Below, in pieces: positions 1 to 8,661 of a DNA stretch of 8,728 nt; the first letter of the stretch is position 1; every line of letters starts with the position of its first letter. The DNA is taken from NCBI GenBank assembly GCA_002455755.1, contig DKLL01000155.1, forward strand, positions 223 through 8,950, in the 5' to 3' direction. Below the pieces are notes generated by a model. That model did no database searches, had not been told where the DNA came from, and saw only the letters and a program-made list of their open reading frames with translations. Source of the DNA: Acinetobacter sp. UBA6641 (GTDB lineage Bacteria; Pseudomonadota; Gammaproteobacteria; Pseudomonadales; Moraxellaceae). The translations under genes and the position numbers were made by a program.

Positions 1-1365
1 TTAGAGCTTGAGCAAGAAATTCAGATTCAACTCGATAGTAATCCGTTATTGGAAAAAGTAGAAGAACAATCTTCGATTGAGAGTTTATCCACTTTACAAG
101 ATCAAGAACCAGATAATAAAGATTTAACCAATGAGCTGAATGCAAACCATCTTCCTGATGATCTACCTGTCGATACCGATTGGGATGATGTCTATACCCA
201 CCAACCGACAAGTCTCGGTTCCCCGGAATATGAAGAACGGGAAGATAATCGTCAGGGACATCTAGGTTTAAAAGAACATGTCCTAGAACAAATCAATTTA
301 TTGCATTTCTCCTCTGTGGATCGTCTGATTGCACATTGTATTGTCGATTCTTTAGATGAAAAAGGGTTTTTAGATGCTGAAATTACTGAAATTACATCAT
401 CTGTGCAGCATCTACTGGAAGCTATGGATTATGAGGATGAAGTAGAAGACGATGAAGTTCTTGTTGTTTTAAAACATATTCAACATTTGGACCCTCCTGG
501 TGTAGCATCACGTAATCTGGCTGAATGTTTATTGGTGCAATTAGAAAGTTTGCCTCTACATATAGCCTATCGTTGTGAAGCGATAAAATTGTTAAATCAT
601 TATGAGTTACTCATTTCAAATGAATTGCCGAAATTGGTTAAACAAACCGGTTTGAATCCTGATCAATTAAAATGTGCAATTGATCTGTTAAAGACCTTAA
701 AAGCCTATCCGGGAATGGAATTTGAAGAGAAAGACTCTGATTATCAAATTCCTGATGTGGTGGTGATGAAAAAGAATGATCACTGGCAAGTGCAGTTAAA
801 TCCGGATGTCATGCCTAAATTACGGATCAATTCTTTTTATGCCAGTATGATTAAACGTGCGGATCAAAGTAACGATAATCAATATCTGCGTAATCAAATG
901 TTGGATGCCAAAAACTTTATTAAAAGTGTTGATGAGCGTCATAAAACCTTGTTAAAAGTGGCAACCTGTATCGTAGAACATCAAAAGATGTTCTTGGAAA
1001 TTGGGGCTGAAGGAATGAAACCTTTAGTTCTTCGCGATATTGCAGAAGAAGTTGAATTACATGAATCTACAGTTTCCCGGGTGACGACCAACAAATTTAT
1101 GCTGACTCCGCGAGGCTTATTTGAACTGAAATATTTTTTCTCCAGTCATGTTGCAACGACTTCTGGTGGCGAGGCATCTTCCATTGCAATTCGTGCAAAA
1201 ATTAAAAAGTTAATTTCCGAAGAAAATCCACGTAAGCCTTTATCTGACAATATTATTGCCAATTTATTAAAACAAGACGGGATTGATGTGGCTCGTCGAA
1301 CTGTTGCTAAATATCGAGAGTCGTTACATATTCCTTCCTCTTCTGAACGAAAACTCTTGATCTAG
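1..1365 (+). CDS. rpoN: RNA polymerase sigma-54 factor RpoN (5'-truncated by window edge)
   Basis: Sigma-54 directs RNA polymerase to -24/-12 promoters and needs an AAA+ activator to open them. The frame is open from base 1, and its first residues (LELEQEIQIQLDSNPLL) match the glutamine/leucine-rich region I of RpoN. The gene therefore starts before the window, and TTG at 49 is an internal Leu codon, not a start. By comparison with E. coli RpoN about 30 residues are missing; 454 are present. Visible parts, numbered from base 1: an acidic, variable region II (about 20-85), the core-binding domain with IQHLDPPGVASRNLAECL (from about 160), the helix-turn-helix LRDIAEEVELHESTVSRVT (about 344-362), and the RpoN box ARRTVAKYRE (431-440), which reads the -24 element. 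The C-terminus is intact and followed by a strong terminator. The identification is secure. lptB commonly lies upstream in relatives but is not visible here. Confidence 0.97.
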   Translation, partial: LELEQEIQIQLDSNPLLEKVEEQSSIESLSTLQDQEPDNKDLTNELNANHLPDDLPVDTDWDDVYTHQPTSLGSPEYEEREDNRQGHLGLKEHVLEQINLLHFSSVDRLIAHCIVDSLDEKGFLDAEITEITSSVQHLLEAMDYEDEVEDDEVLVVLKHIQHLDPPGVASRNLAECLLVQLESLPLHIAYRCEAIKLLNHYELLISNELPKLVKQTGLNPDQLKCAIDLLKTLKAYPGMEFEEKDSDYQIPDVVVMKKNDHWQVQLNPDVMPKLRINSFYASMIKRADQSNDNQYLRNQMLDAKNFIKSVDERHKTLLKVATCIVEHQKMFLEIGAEGMKPLVLRDIAEEVELHESTVSRVTTNKFMLTPRGLFELKYFFSSHVATTSGGEASSIAIRAKIKKLISEENPRKPLSDNIIANLLKQDGIDVARRTVAKYRESLHIPSSSERKLLI

Positions 1366-1388
1366 TTTTTAAAATCTGCTTATTCTAG

Positions 1389-1426
1389 AGATTCATTATG
1401 ACAACATAATGAATCTTTTTTCTTTT
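1389..1426 (+). terminator. Rho-independent terminator after rpoN
   Basis: A perfect 12-bp stem (AGATTCATTATG pairing with CATAATGAATCT) closes an ACAA loop and is followed at once by a T-rich tract (TTTTTCTTTT). It lies 23 bp after the rpoN stop. The stem is AT-rich, but its length and the T tract make a terminator likely. It would separate rpoN transcription from hpf. Confidence 0.88.
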
Positions 1427-1436
1427 AAAGGAGTAG

Positions 1437-1467
1437 TTGAAATGATTTGAAGCGTGAATTGTAAAAT
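1437..1467 (+). promoter_or_regulatory. Possible sigma-70 promoter for hpf
   Basis: TTGAAA (1437-1442) and TAAAAT (1462-1467) resemble -35 and -10 boxes, but the 19-bp spacer is longer than ideal. The call rests mainly on position: the rpoN terminator lies just upstream, so hpf probably needs its own promoter. No sigma-54 type GG-N10-GC element was noticed here. Confidence 0.28.
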
Positions 1468-1537
1468 TCTAATTTCTGTTATTAGATCATTTTGGCTATG
1501 ACTTTAACTAATCCTGAAGAAGGTGAGGGATAGAATT

Positions 1538-1870
1538 ATGCAAATAACAATTCGTGGTCATCACTTAACTATTACTCCTGCTATTGAAGATAATATTCGT
1601 TTAAAATTTACTGAAATGACCAAACATTTAGACCAGGTCAATAGTATGCAGGTGAAATTGACCAAAGATCATCAAGTAGACAAGCGTTCAAGAAAAGGAA
1701 GTTTAAATCATATCGCTGAAGCCATTATTCGTGTACCGGGGGCAGAATTGTTTGCACAGGCTACAGCTGATGATATGTATACATCAATAAAGAAATTGAC
1801 GGAAAAACTTAAAAGGCAGTTGCATAAGCATAGAAAAATGCAGGTTGCATCTCCGTCTTTGCTAGCATAG
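1538..1870 (+). CDS. hpf: Ribosome hibernation promoting factor, short HPF/RaiA family
   Basis: The 110-residue product belongs to the HPF/YfiA (RaiA) family, which binds the decoding region of the 30S subunit in stationary phase and helps form inactive 100S ribosome dimers. The start MQITIRGHHLTITPAI and the later stretches AEAIIRVPGAELFAQATADDM and the basic helix IKKLTEKLKRQLHKHR follow the E. coli HPF pattern. There is no long C-terminal dimerisation domain, so this is the short form, slightly longer than E. coli HPF (95 residues). I chose ATG at 1538 over the in-frame GTG at 1523: it gives the family N-terminus and has an SD-like AGGTGAGG at 1521-1528 upstream, which the GTG choice would place inside the gene. 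The position after rpoN is widely conserved; ptsN, which often follows, is not here. Confidence 0.93.
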   Translation: MQITIRGHHLTITPAIEDNIRLKFTEMTKHLDQVNSMQVKLTKDHQVDKRSRKGSLNHIAEAIIRVPGAELFAQATADDMYTSIKKLTEKLKRQLHKHRKMQVASPSLLA

Positions 1871-1884
1871 TTTTATTTTTGAAC

Positions 1885-1914
1885 AAAAAGAGGTTTTTTA
1901 TGACCTCTTTTTTT
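1885..1914 (+). terminator. Rho-independent terminator after hpf
   Basis: AAAAAGAGGT pairs with ACCTCTTTTT over a loop of about 8 bases (TTTTTATG), and the T run continues past the stem. It begins 14 bp after the hpf stop. The A run on the left arm would also support some termination from the opposite direction. It isolates hpf from ibaG. Confidence 0.85.
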
Positions 1915-1933
1915 ATATATTAAATGTTATACC

Positions 1934-1966
1934 TTAATGATTTATTTTTCATATTTATAGTAAAAT
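1934..1966 (+). promoter_or_regulatory. Probable sigma-70 promoter of the ibaG-murA-hisG operon
   Basis: A good -10 region reads TATAGTAAAAT (1956-1966), holding TATAGT and the overlapping TAAAAT. The -35 is weak: TTAATG (1934-1939) with a 16-bp spacer to TATAGT is the best I see. The position fits, just after the hpf terminator and about 40 bp before ibaG, with no other gene between. The -10 is better supported than the -35. Confidence 0.45.
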
Positions 1967-2007
1967 GGCAGGTTTTTACACCGTTGGTCCTATAAGAGGT
2001 CTTTGTG

Positions 2008-2259
2008 ATGAATAGTGAACAGCTCACTGAAATTTTAAAAGCTGCTTTTCCAGAGGCTGAAGTTGCAGTTAGTGGGCAAGGCGGGAAATTTGATCTTCGT
2101 ATCGTAGACGAACAATTTGAAGGCAAACGTCCAGTAGCACGCCAGCAGACTGTTTATGCTCCGTTAAATTCATATATTGCCAGCGGTGAAGTACACGCGG
2201 TAACTATTCGTGCAATGACCCAAGAAGAATGGCGTAAAGCAAGCTTATTCGGAGCTTAG
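2008..2259 (+). CDS. ibaG: BolA-family protein IbaG
   Basis: This small 83-residue protein has a single BolA/IbaG fold. BolA-type proteins pair with monothiol glutaredoxins around an Fe-S cluster, and IbaG has been tied to acid stress and to cell-envelope upkeep in other gammaproteobacteria. Seen here: VSGQGGKFDLRIVDEQFEG, the family block RQQTVYAPLNSYI, then EVHAVTIRAMT with the invariant BolA histidine at residue 63, a usual Fe-S ligand. ATG at 2008 is preferred over GTG at 2005 because AAGAGGT (1994-2000) lies 7 bases before it. murA follows after 6 bp. The ibaG-murA pairing is conserved in E. coli and Pseudomonas, which supports the assignment over BolA itself. Confidence 0.93.
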   Translation: MNSEQLTEILKAAFPEAEVAVSGQGGKFDLRIVDEQFEGKRPVARQQTVYAPLNSYIASGEVHAVTIRAMTQEEWRKASLFGA

Positions 2260-2265
2260 AACTAG

Positions 2266-4223
<1,958 letters not shown>

Positions 4224-4237
4224 GTTTTTTGCTGTCG

Positions 4238-4265
4238 AAAAACCGTCCTGAGGGGCGGTTTTTTT
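4238..4265 (+). terminator. Rho-independent terminator after hisG
   Basis: AAAAACCGTCC pairs with GGGCGGTTTTT through one G-U pair over a TGAG loop, and the T tract runs to 4265. The GC-rich core and A/T flanks are typical. It ends the ibaG-murA-hisG unit, implying that hisD is at least partly transcribed from its own promoter. Confidence 0.92.
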
Positions 4266-4340
4266 ATTTTGTGATTTTGAAAAAGTCGTTTTTAAGTTTA
4301 ATCAATTTTATCAAAAGTTATTTCCAATAAAATTCGTACT

Positions 4341-4363
4341 TATAGTCGGGACTAGTTGCCGAC
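4341..4363 (+). promoter_or_regulatory. Possible hisD promoter -10 with adjacent inverted repeat
   Basis: The hisG terminator upstream means hisD should have a promoter in 4266-4421. TATAGT (4341-4346) is the best -10 candidate; I see no convincing -35 at 16-18 bp (TTATTT at 4318 is poor). Overlapping its end is an imperfect palindrome, GTCGG (4345-4349) and CCGAC (4359-4363) around a 9-base spacer that contains ACTAGT. It would cover the expected transcription start, so it could be an operator or a hairpin at the 5' end of the RNA. The rest of the gap holds no run of His codons, so a classical his attenuator is not evident. TAAAAT (4328-4333) is an alternative -10. Confidence 0.3.
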
Positions 4364-4421
4364 AAAAGCCTATAAAACAGGTAAACTAAAGACTCCCATT
4401 ATTTTCATTGTGGATAAATTG

Positions 4422-5714
4422 ATGCGACGTTTATCGACTCAAGATCAAGATTTCAAACAGGTCTTTGCAGACTTGTTGGCTTTTGAAACTGTGAGTGACC
4501 CAGAACTCTTAAAAACCGTAGATCAAATCATTGCTGATGTACGTCAGCATGGTGATGCTCATGTTCTTAAACTCACACAACAGTTCGATCGACATCCTGC
4601 GCATCAATTTTCTGAGCTTGAACTGAGTCAAGAACAACTGAAAATAGCATTTGAGGGCTTAAGCACTGAGGTTCGTAAAGCACTCGAGCTTGCAGCAAAC
4701 CGTGTACGCGAATTCCACCAGGCACAAAAACAAGATGGCTGGACCTATGTCGATGCTCTAGGAAACACTTTAGGCCAAAAAGTGACACCGCTGGATCGTG
4801 TCGGTATTTATGTACCTGGTGGATTGGCATCTTATCCCTCCTCAGTGTTAATGAATGCCATTCCTGCACATGTGGCAGGTGTACCTGAGATTATCATGGT
4901 AGTACCTGCACCGAATGGTGATCTAAATCCATTAGTTCTTGCAGCAGCATATTTGGCAGGTGTGCATCGTGTCTTTACCATTGGTGGCGCACAAGCGGTT
5001 GCTGCTTTGGCTTATGGTACAGAAACCATTCCATCTGTCGATAAAATTACCGGACCAGGTAACCGTTTCGTGGCAGCGGCTAAACGTGCGGTATTCGGTC
5101 AAGTCGGTATCGACATGATTGCCGGACCTTCTGAAATTTTGGTCTATGCCGAAGGCGAGAATAATGCCAAATGGTTGGCGATGGATTTGTTGTCGCAAGC
5201 AGAACATGACACCGTTGCACAAGCAGTATTTATCACGCCTGATGAACAGCTTTTAAATGAAGTTGCGATCGCGATCGAAGCGCATTTAGAAGCTTTACCA
5301 AAAGCTGAAATTGCACGTACTTCTATTGCCAACCGTGGGGCTTTGGTTTTGGTGAAAGATCGTCAAGAAGCGATTGATTTGATTAATCAGGTTGCGCCTG
5401 AACATTTAGAACTTTGCCTGGATGAAGCACAACAAATGTCTGAAGACATCCGTCATGCTGGTGCCATCTTCATGGGACGTTATACCCCAGAAGCGATTGG
5501 TGACTATTGTGCTGGACCAAATCACGTGTTGCCAACATCTGGGACTGCGCGTTTCTCTTCACCACTCGGTGTATACGATTTCCAGAAGCGTTCCAGCCTG
5601 ATTATGTGCTCGCAAGAAGGTGTAAAAACTTTGGCGAAAACAGCAGATGTATTGGCACAGCAAGAAAACCTGGATGCCCATGCGAGATCAGCAAGATATC
5701 GTTATCAACCATAA
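4422..5714 (+). CDS. hisD: Histidinol dehydrogenase HisD
   Basis: HisD is a zinc enzyme that carries out the last two NAD-dependent oxidations of histidine synthesis, L-histidinol to L-histidine. From ATG at 4422 the product has 430 residues, the usual length, starting MRRLSTQD as in Acinetobacter homologues. Seen: [19 protein letters not shown] (127-145), [17 protein letters not shown] (206-222), zinc ligands Gln259 and His262 in SQAEH, the catalytic pair Glu327-His328 in APEHLEL, Asp361 in GDYCAGPNH, and His420 in [11 protein letters not shown]. All expected active-site residues are present. The frame stays open upstream to TTG at 4356, which would add 22 residues that do not look like the family N-terminus. 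There is no clear Shine-Dalgarno before 4422 (only GTGGAT nearby), so the start rests on homology and expression may be modest. A repeat-filled gap separates it from hisC. Confidence 0.95.
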   Translation: MRRLSTQDQDFKQVFADLLAFETVSDPELLKTVDQIIADVRQHGDAHVLKLTQQFDRHPAHQFSELELSQEQLKIAFEGLSTEVRKALELAANRVREFHQAQKQDGWTYVDALGNTLGQKVTPLDRVGIYVPGGLASYPSSVLMNAIPAHVAGVPEIIMVVPAPNGDLNPLVLAAAYLAGVHRVFTIGGAQAVAALAYGTETIPSVDKITGPGNRFVAAAKRAVFGQVGIDMIAGPSEILVYAEGENNAKWLAMDLLSQAEHDTVAQAVFITPDEQLLNEVAIAIEAHLEALPKAEIARTSIANRGALVLVKDRQEAIDLINQVAPEHLELCLDEAQQMSEDIRHAGAIFMGRYTPEAIGDYCAGPNHVLPTSGTARFSSPLGVYDFQKRSSLIMCSQEGVKTLAKTADVLAQQENLDAHARSARYRYQP

Positions 5715-5726
5715 ATAGAATTACGA

Positions 5727-5863
5727 CCTCTCCCTAGTCCTCTCCTGAAAGGAGAGGGAACTTAAACCACAAAAAAGTGTGCCTTTAGGAATGAAAATTC
5801 CTCTCCCTGAACGAGCTTTAAGCACTGCTTTAAAGCGAAGTGCAAGAGAGGTTAGGAGAGGGT
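5727..5863 (+). repeat. Inverted-repeat element between hisD and hisC (element A)
   Basis: Nearly the whole 165-bp gap is made of inverted repeats. The outer arms are CCTCTCCCTAGTCC (5727-5740) and GGTTAGGAGAGGG (5850-5862), imperfectly complementary. Inside lie a hairpin CCTCTCCT-GAA-AGGAGAGG (5739-5757), and a longer fold in which CCTCTC (5800-5805) faces GAGAGG (5846-5851) around GCACT ... AGTGC (5822-5844), which encloses the palindrome GCTTTAAAGC. None of the hairpins has a following T run, so it does not look like a terminator, and hisD-hisC readthrough is possible. It resembles the element after hisC, sharing the 11-mer GAGGTTAGGAG or its complement. No transposase or open frame is inside. 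It is probably a small non-autonomous palindromic repeat; I cannot name its family. Confidence 0.75.
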
Positions 5864-5879
5864 TTAAAGAGAATACAAA

Positions 5880-6968
5880 ATGAATATCACTACAGAACAA
5901 ATGCGTTTTTGGAGTCCTGAAGTACGTGAATTAGAACCGTACACACCAGGCGAACAACCGAAAATCCAAAATCTTTTAAAGCTCAATACCAATGAAAATC
6001 CATACCCGCCATCACCTAAAGTGGTGGAAGCAGTTCAAGCGGTATTGGCAAATTCAGCAAATGTACTGCGTTTATATCCAGACCCGGATGCAACTACGTT
6101 AAAACAGGCGATTGCTACACAGCAACATGTTCCAGTAGCAAATGTGTTTGTTGGTAACGGTTCTGATGAAGTATTAGCCCATATTTTTAAAGCATTTTTT
6201 GTCCAGGAATTGCCAGTGCTCTATCCGGATATCACCTACAGTTTTTATCCGGTTTACAGTCAGTTCTTTGGAGTTAAAACCAAAATCTTACCGCTAAATG
6301 ATGATTTTGAGATTAGGGTGGAGGATTATAAACAGCCGAATGGCGGGATCATCATCACCAACCCAAATGCGCCGACCAGTATTGAGTTGGGTATCGCAGC
6401 AATTGAACAAATTCTGCAGGCGAATCCAGATTCAGTTGTTGTAATTGATGAAGCTTATGTCGATTTTGGTGCTGAATCAGCGGTGAAATTGGTTGAAAAG
6501 TATGACAACTTGGTTGTCTGTCAAACGACTTCTAAATCACGCTCACTGGCAGGTTTACGCGTTGGTTTTGCGATTGCTCAACCACATTTAATTGCTGCCT
6601 TGGAAGCAGTGAAAAACAGCTTTAACTCTTATCCAATCGATCGTTTTGCCATTGCTGCTGCTGTGGCTTCTTTTGAAGATCAGGAATACTTCGAAGCGCA
6701 AAATGAGAAAGTGATTGCAAGCCGTGAAAAGTTGGTTGCTCAACTGGCTGAGCTGGGCTTTAAAGTCTTGCCCTCGAGTGCGAACTTCATTTTTGCATCA
6801 TTGCCAAGCAAAGATGCAGCTGAGCTGGCCTCAGAATTGCGTGAACGTGGCATTATTGTACGTTATTTCAATAAACCGCGTATCAACCAGTTCCTACGGA
6901 TTACGATCGGTACGGATGAGCAAAACCAGCGTTTGGTAGATACCTTAAAAAAAGATATTCTGGCATGA
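5880..6968 (+). CDS. hisC: Histidinol-phosphate aminotransferase HisC
   Basis: This PLP enzyme of the class I/II aminotransferase fold converts imidazole-acetol phosphate and glutamate to histidinol phosphate and 2-oxoglutarate. Its 362 residues are normal for HisC. Seen: [14 protein letters not shown] (35-48), [17 protein letters not shown] (63-79), the PLP phosphate-site block VGNGSDEVL (91-99), NPNAPTS (161-167), [10 protein letters not shown] (187-196) with Asp190 and Tyr193, and the Schiff-base lysine Lys219 in [23 protein letters not shown] and SKSRSLAG are typical of HisC rather than aspartate aminotransferases, and the neighbouring hisG and hisD agree. The ribosome site is weak (AAAGAGA at 5866-5872, 7 bases before ATG) and touches the edge of the upstream repeat. 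No separate promoter is obvious, so it probably depends on readthrough from hisD. Confidence 0.96.
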   Translation: MNITTEQMRFWSPEVRELEPYTPGEQPKIQNLLKLNTNENPYPPSPKVVEAVQAVLANSANVLRLYPDPDATTLKQAIATQQHVPVANVFVGNGSDEVLAHIFKAFFVQELPVLYPDITYSFYPVYSQFFGVKTKILPLNDDFEIRVEDYKQPNGGIIITNPNAPTSIELGIAAIEQILQANPDSVVVIDEAYVDFGAESAVKLVEKYDNLVVCQTTSKSRSLAGLRVGFAIAQPHLIAALEAVKNSFNSYPIDRFAIAAAVASFEDQEYFEAQNEKVIASREKLVAQLAELGFKVLPSSANFIFASLPSKDAAELASELRERGIIVRYFNKPRINQFLRITIGTDEQNQRLVDTLKKDILA

Positions 6969-6972
6969 TTTG

Positions 6973-7042
6973 AATCCCTCCTAACCTCGCTTTGCTAAAG
7001 GGAGGAATTCCCTCCTTTAATAAAGGAAGGTTAGGGTGGATT
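6973..7042. repeat. Palindromic repeat between convergent hisC and pabB (element B)
   Basis: This 70-bp element starts AATCC and ends GGATT, with inner arms CCTAACC (6980-6986) and GGTTAGG (7029-7035). Between them lie two hairpins that could make a cruciform: CCTCGCTTT-GCT-AAAGGGAGG (6985-7005, one mismatch) and CCCTCCTTT-AAT-AAAGGAAGG (7010-7030, one mismatch), joined around GGAATTCC. It begins 4 bp after the hisC stop and ends 9 bp before the pabB stop, filling the gap almost exactly, so it may act as a two-way transcription stop or 3'-end stabiliser; neither end has a long T run. It shares CTCCTAACCTC (6978-6988) with element A. It contains no coding sequence. Confidence 0.8.
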
Positions 7043-7051
7043 TTCTAAGCA

Positions 7052-8464
7052 TTATTCAGGTTTATACCAGGTATTGAGTAAATCGAGCATGGCTTTGACC
7101 TTATCGAAACATTCCTGATATTCGGCATCGCAATCAGATGCAATGGTAATACCGCCACCGGCCCACACAGAAACATCATCTTGATATTTTTGAATCGAAC
7201 GAATCAAAATATTCCATGAACCTGTACCATCAAAATTAAAATAACCCATTGAACCACAGTAGGCTCCACGTGGAGCGCCTTCCAGTTCCTCTATAATTTG
7301 CATGGCACGAATTTTAGGTGCACCAGTGATCGAACCACCTGGAAGCGCAGACATCAATACATGAAAAGGATTGACATCTGCCCTTAAAGTTGCGGTGACT
7401 TCACTGACCATATGGTGAACTTGATTAAATGATTCAATGTCAAAAAGTTTTGGTGTTTTTACAGAACCCGTTTCAGCATATACGCTCAAATCATTACGCA
7501 ATAAATCTACAATCATCACGTTTTCGGCCTGGTCTTTTTTCGAATGAATTAGGCTGTGCCTGGATTGTTCATCTAATACAGCATCTGGATATCGGGGCAT
7601 CGTGCCTTTAATCGGTTTTGTGGTAATTTTCCAATTTTCTTCAAATTCGATAAACAGTTCAGGAGAGCAGCTTAATAATTCAAAATCATTAATTTTGAGA
7701 TAACCCGAATAAGGCGCATCCGTCAGTTGCCAAAATGCTTCTGCTGTATCCAACAGCAAACCTTGTGCTTTAGCTGTAAATTCCTGAGTCAAGTTAATCT
7801 GATAACAATCACCTGCCCGAATGTAATCCTGCACCTGATTGAAGGCACTCACATAATGTTTTTTACTCCAGCGAGCAGTACAAGGTTGCGTAAGAGTAAA
7901 ATTTTGATTTTCTTTATTTAACCTGTGTGTGTTTTGCAAGGCATCCTGAATGATCTGGAAAATTGCTTCAGCGTCCTGTTCATGACTAAAAAAAGTCCAA
8001 CCTTCATTGGTTAATTTAATATAGCTGTAATAAATGCCTAAAAATAAAGAGGGCTGGCTTTTGGACCGAATGTTGACCTGTTGCAAAGCTGCCTCGTCAT
8101 AACTGATAAAACCAATTAAACCGCCATTAAAATCAGTATGATGACGGGGTGAAGCAGGCTTAAAGAAATGCCCGAAATCTAGCTGTTCAAAACTTTGTTG
8201 AAACTGGTTTAATGACGTTCTGGTAAATTTCTGAATTTTTTGATCCTGAATCACCATATATTCAGAGGCAAAAAATGCAATAACAGGCTGGTTTACATTC
8301 TTTAAGTAAACCATATGATCAAGATGCGATAAGCATAAAAGAATTTCAGTAGGATTAAGCTGTTGTTTAGTCAGCAATTTTTTAAAATAAACAGGCTTAT
8401 TCATACGATGTTGCTTTATAAATTCGATACATAGACAAGCTATTTTATAACATTGTTGATCCAT
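7052..8464 (-). CDS. pabB: Aminodeoxychorismate synthase component I (PabB)
   Basis: PabB turns chorismate plus ammonia from the PabA glutaminase into 4-amino-4-deoxychorismate, precursor of p-aminobenzoate and folate. Numbered from the longest ATG (470 residues), the chorismate-binding domain spans about 200-465: LLSCSPELFIEF, TTKPIKGTMPR with Lys286, AENVMIVDLLRND (313-325), PGGSITGAPKIRAM (375-388), WAGGGITIASD and the end EYQECFDKV. PIKGT is diagnostic: PabB has this lysine where anthranilate synthase TrpE has alanine (PIAGT). The N-terminal part (about 55-180) is the variable lobe. The start is uncertain: ATG at 8464 and the in-frame ATG at 8404 (450 residues, nearer E. coli PabB at 453) both lack a clear Shine-Dalgarno. 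No pabA or pabC lies nearby. The gene converges with hisC and diverges from the fil-like gene. Confidence 0.93.
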   Translation of the reverse strand: MDQQCYKIACLCIEFIKQHRMNKPVYFKKLLTKQQLNPTEILLCLSHLDHMVYLKNVNQPVIAFFASEYMVIQDQKIQKFTRTSLNQFQQSFEQLDFGHFFKPASPRHHTDFNGGLIGFISYDEAALQQVNIRSKSQPSLFLGIYYSYIKLTNEGWTFFSHEQDAEAIFQIIQDALQNTHRLNKENQNFTLTQPCTARWSKKHYVSAFNQVQDYIRAGDCYQINLTQEFTAKAQGLLLDTAEAFWQLTDAPYSGYLKINDFELLSCSPELFIEFEENWKITTKPIKGTMPRYPDAVLDEQSRHSLIHSKKDQAENVMIVDLLRNDLSVYAETGSVKTPKLFDIESFNQVHHMVSEVTATLRADVNPFHVLMSALPGGSITGAPKIRAMQIIEELEGAPRGAYCGSMGYFNFDGTGSWNILIRSIQKYQDDVSVWAGGGITIASDCDAEYQECFDKVKAMLDLLNTWYKPE

Positions 8465-8516
8465 AAAAACTGTAAATACCGTTTGTCGGTAACATACAGA
8501 TTACGACCAACAGCAG

Positions 8517-8543
8517 TTGAACAAAAAAGGACAGCCATATAAT
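8517..8543 (+). promoter_or_regulatory. Candidate promoter of the fil-like gene
   Basis: TATAAT at 8538-8543 is a perfect consensus -10. The nearest -35-like sequence is TTGAAC (8517-8522), but its 15-bp spacer is short, so an activator may be needed or the -35 may differ. Transcription from here would give a leader of about 110 bases. Confidence 0.42.
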
Positions 8544-8569
8544 TTAACTAGGGCAAATCAGCTGCTCAA
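8541..8569 (-). promoter_or_regulatory. Candidate pabB promoter
   Basis: Read on the - strand, TTGAGC (8569-8564) and TAAATT (8546-8541) are separated by 17 bp, ideal spacing with four of six consensus matches each. Transcription would begin near 8534, leaving about 70 bases of leader before ATG 8464. Its -10 overlaps the -10 of the + strand candidate for the fil-like gene. Confidence 0.4.
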
Positions 8570-8578
8570 GGAAAGACT

Positions 8579-8610
8579 CACTATTGTCAAAAAATAAAAA
8601 ACAATCAGTG
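8579..8610 (+). other. Stem-loop in the leader of the fil-like gene
   Basis: CACT-ATTGT (8579-8587) pairs with ACAAT (8601-8605) and AGTG (8607-8610), with one bulged C at 8606, around a 13-base A-rich loop. There is no T tract after it, so it is not a typical terminator. It lies inside the probable untranslated leader and could be a DNA operator, an RNA structure, or chance in an AT-rich stretch. Confidence 0.35.
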
Positions 8611-8641
8611 AAATCGAGTAGTTAACAATCAAAAAAAATAA

Positions 8642-8657
8642 TACTCTTGGGAGAGTA
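8642..8657 (+). promoter_or_regulatory. Hairpin overlapping the Shine-Dalgarno of the fil-like gene
   Basis: TACTCT (8642-8647) and AGAGTA (8652-8657) form a perfect 6-bp stem closed by TGGG. The ribosome site GGGAGAG (8649-8655), 8 bases from GGAG to the ATG at 8662, is split between the loop and the 3' arm. Folding would half hide the site, leaving its GG(G) exposed in the loop. The SD itself is strong and supports the start of the downstream gene. Confidence 0.5.
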
Positions 8658-8661
8658 CGAA

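Noticed and set aside
49..51. TTG at 49 as the start of rpoN.
   Set aside because: The upstream codons from base 1 continue the conserved region I of sigma-54, so the true start is outside the window.
1920..2126. A 68-codon - strand frame covering the ibaG promoter and 5' end.
   Set aside because: It overlaps ibaG and its promoter, resembles no family I recognise and has no ribosome site.
4356..4421. A TTG-started 22-residue N-terminal extension of HisD.
   Set aside because: The extension does not match HisD N-termini, has no ribosome site and overlaps the likely promoter region; ATG at 4422 gives the family start.
4266..4421. A possible his leader peptide and attenuator before hisD.
   Set aside because: No short frame with a run of histidine codons and no terminator/antiterminator pair is visible between the hisG terminator and hisD.
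5266..5277. A 12-bp perfect palindrome CGATCGCGATCG inside hisD, resembling a HIP1-like or methylation-site cluster.
   Set aside because: It encodes a normal HisD stretch ([10 protein letters not shown]) and occurs once; repeated Ala-Ile codons explain it.
5507..5737. A 76-codon + strand frame overlapping the hisD 3' end.
   Set aside because: It is out of frame with intact hisD, and its upstream part is fully explained by conserved HisD residues.
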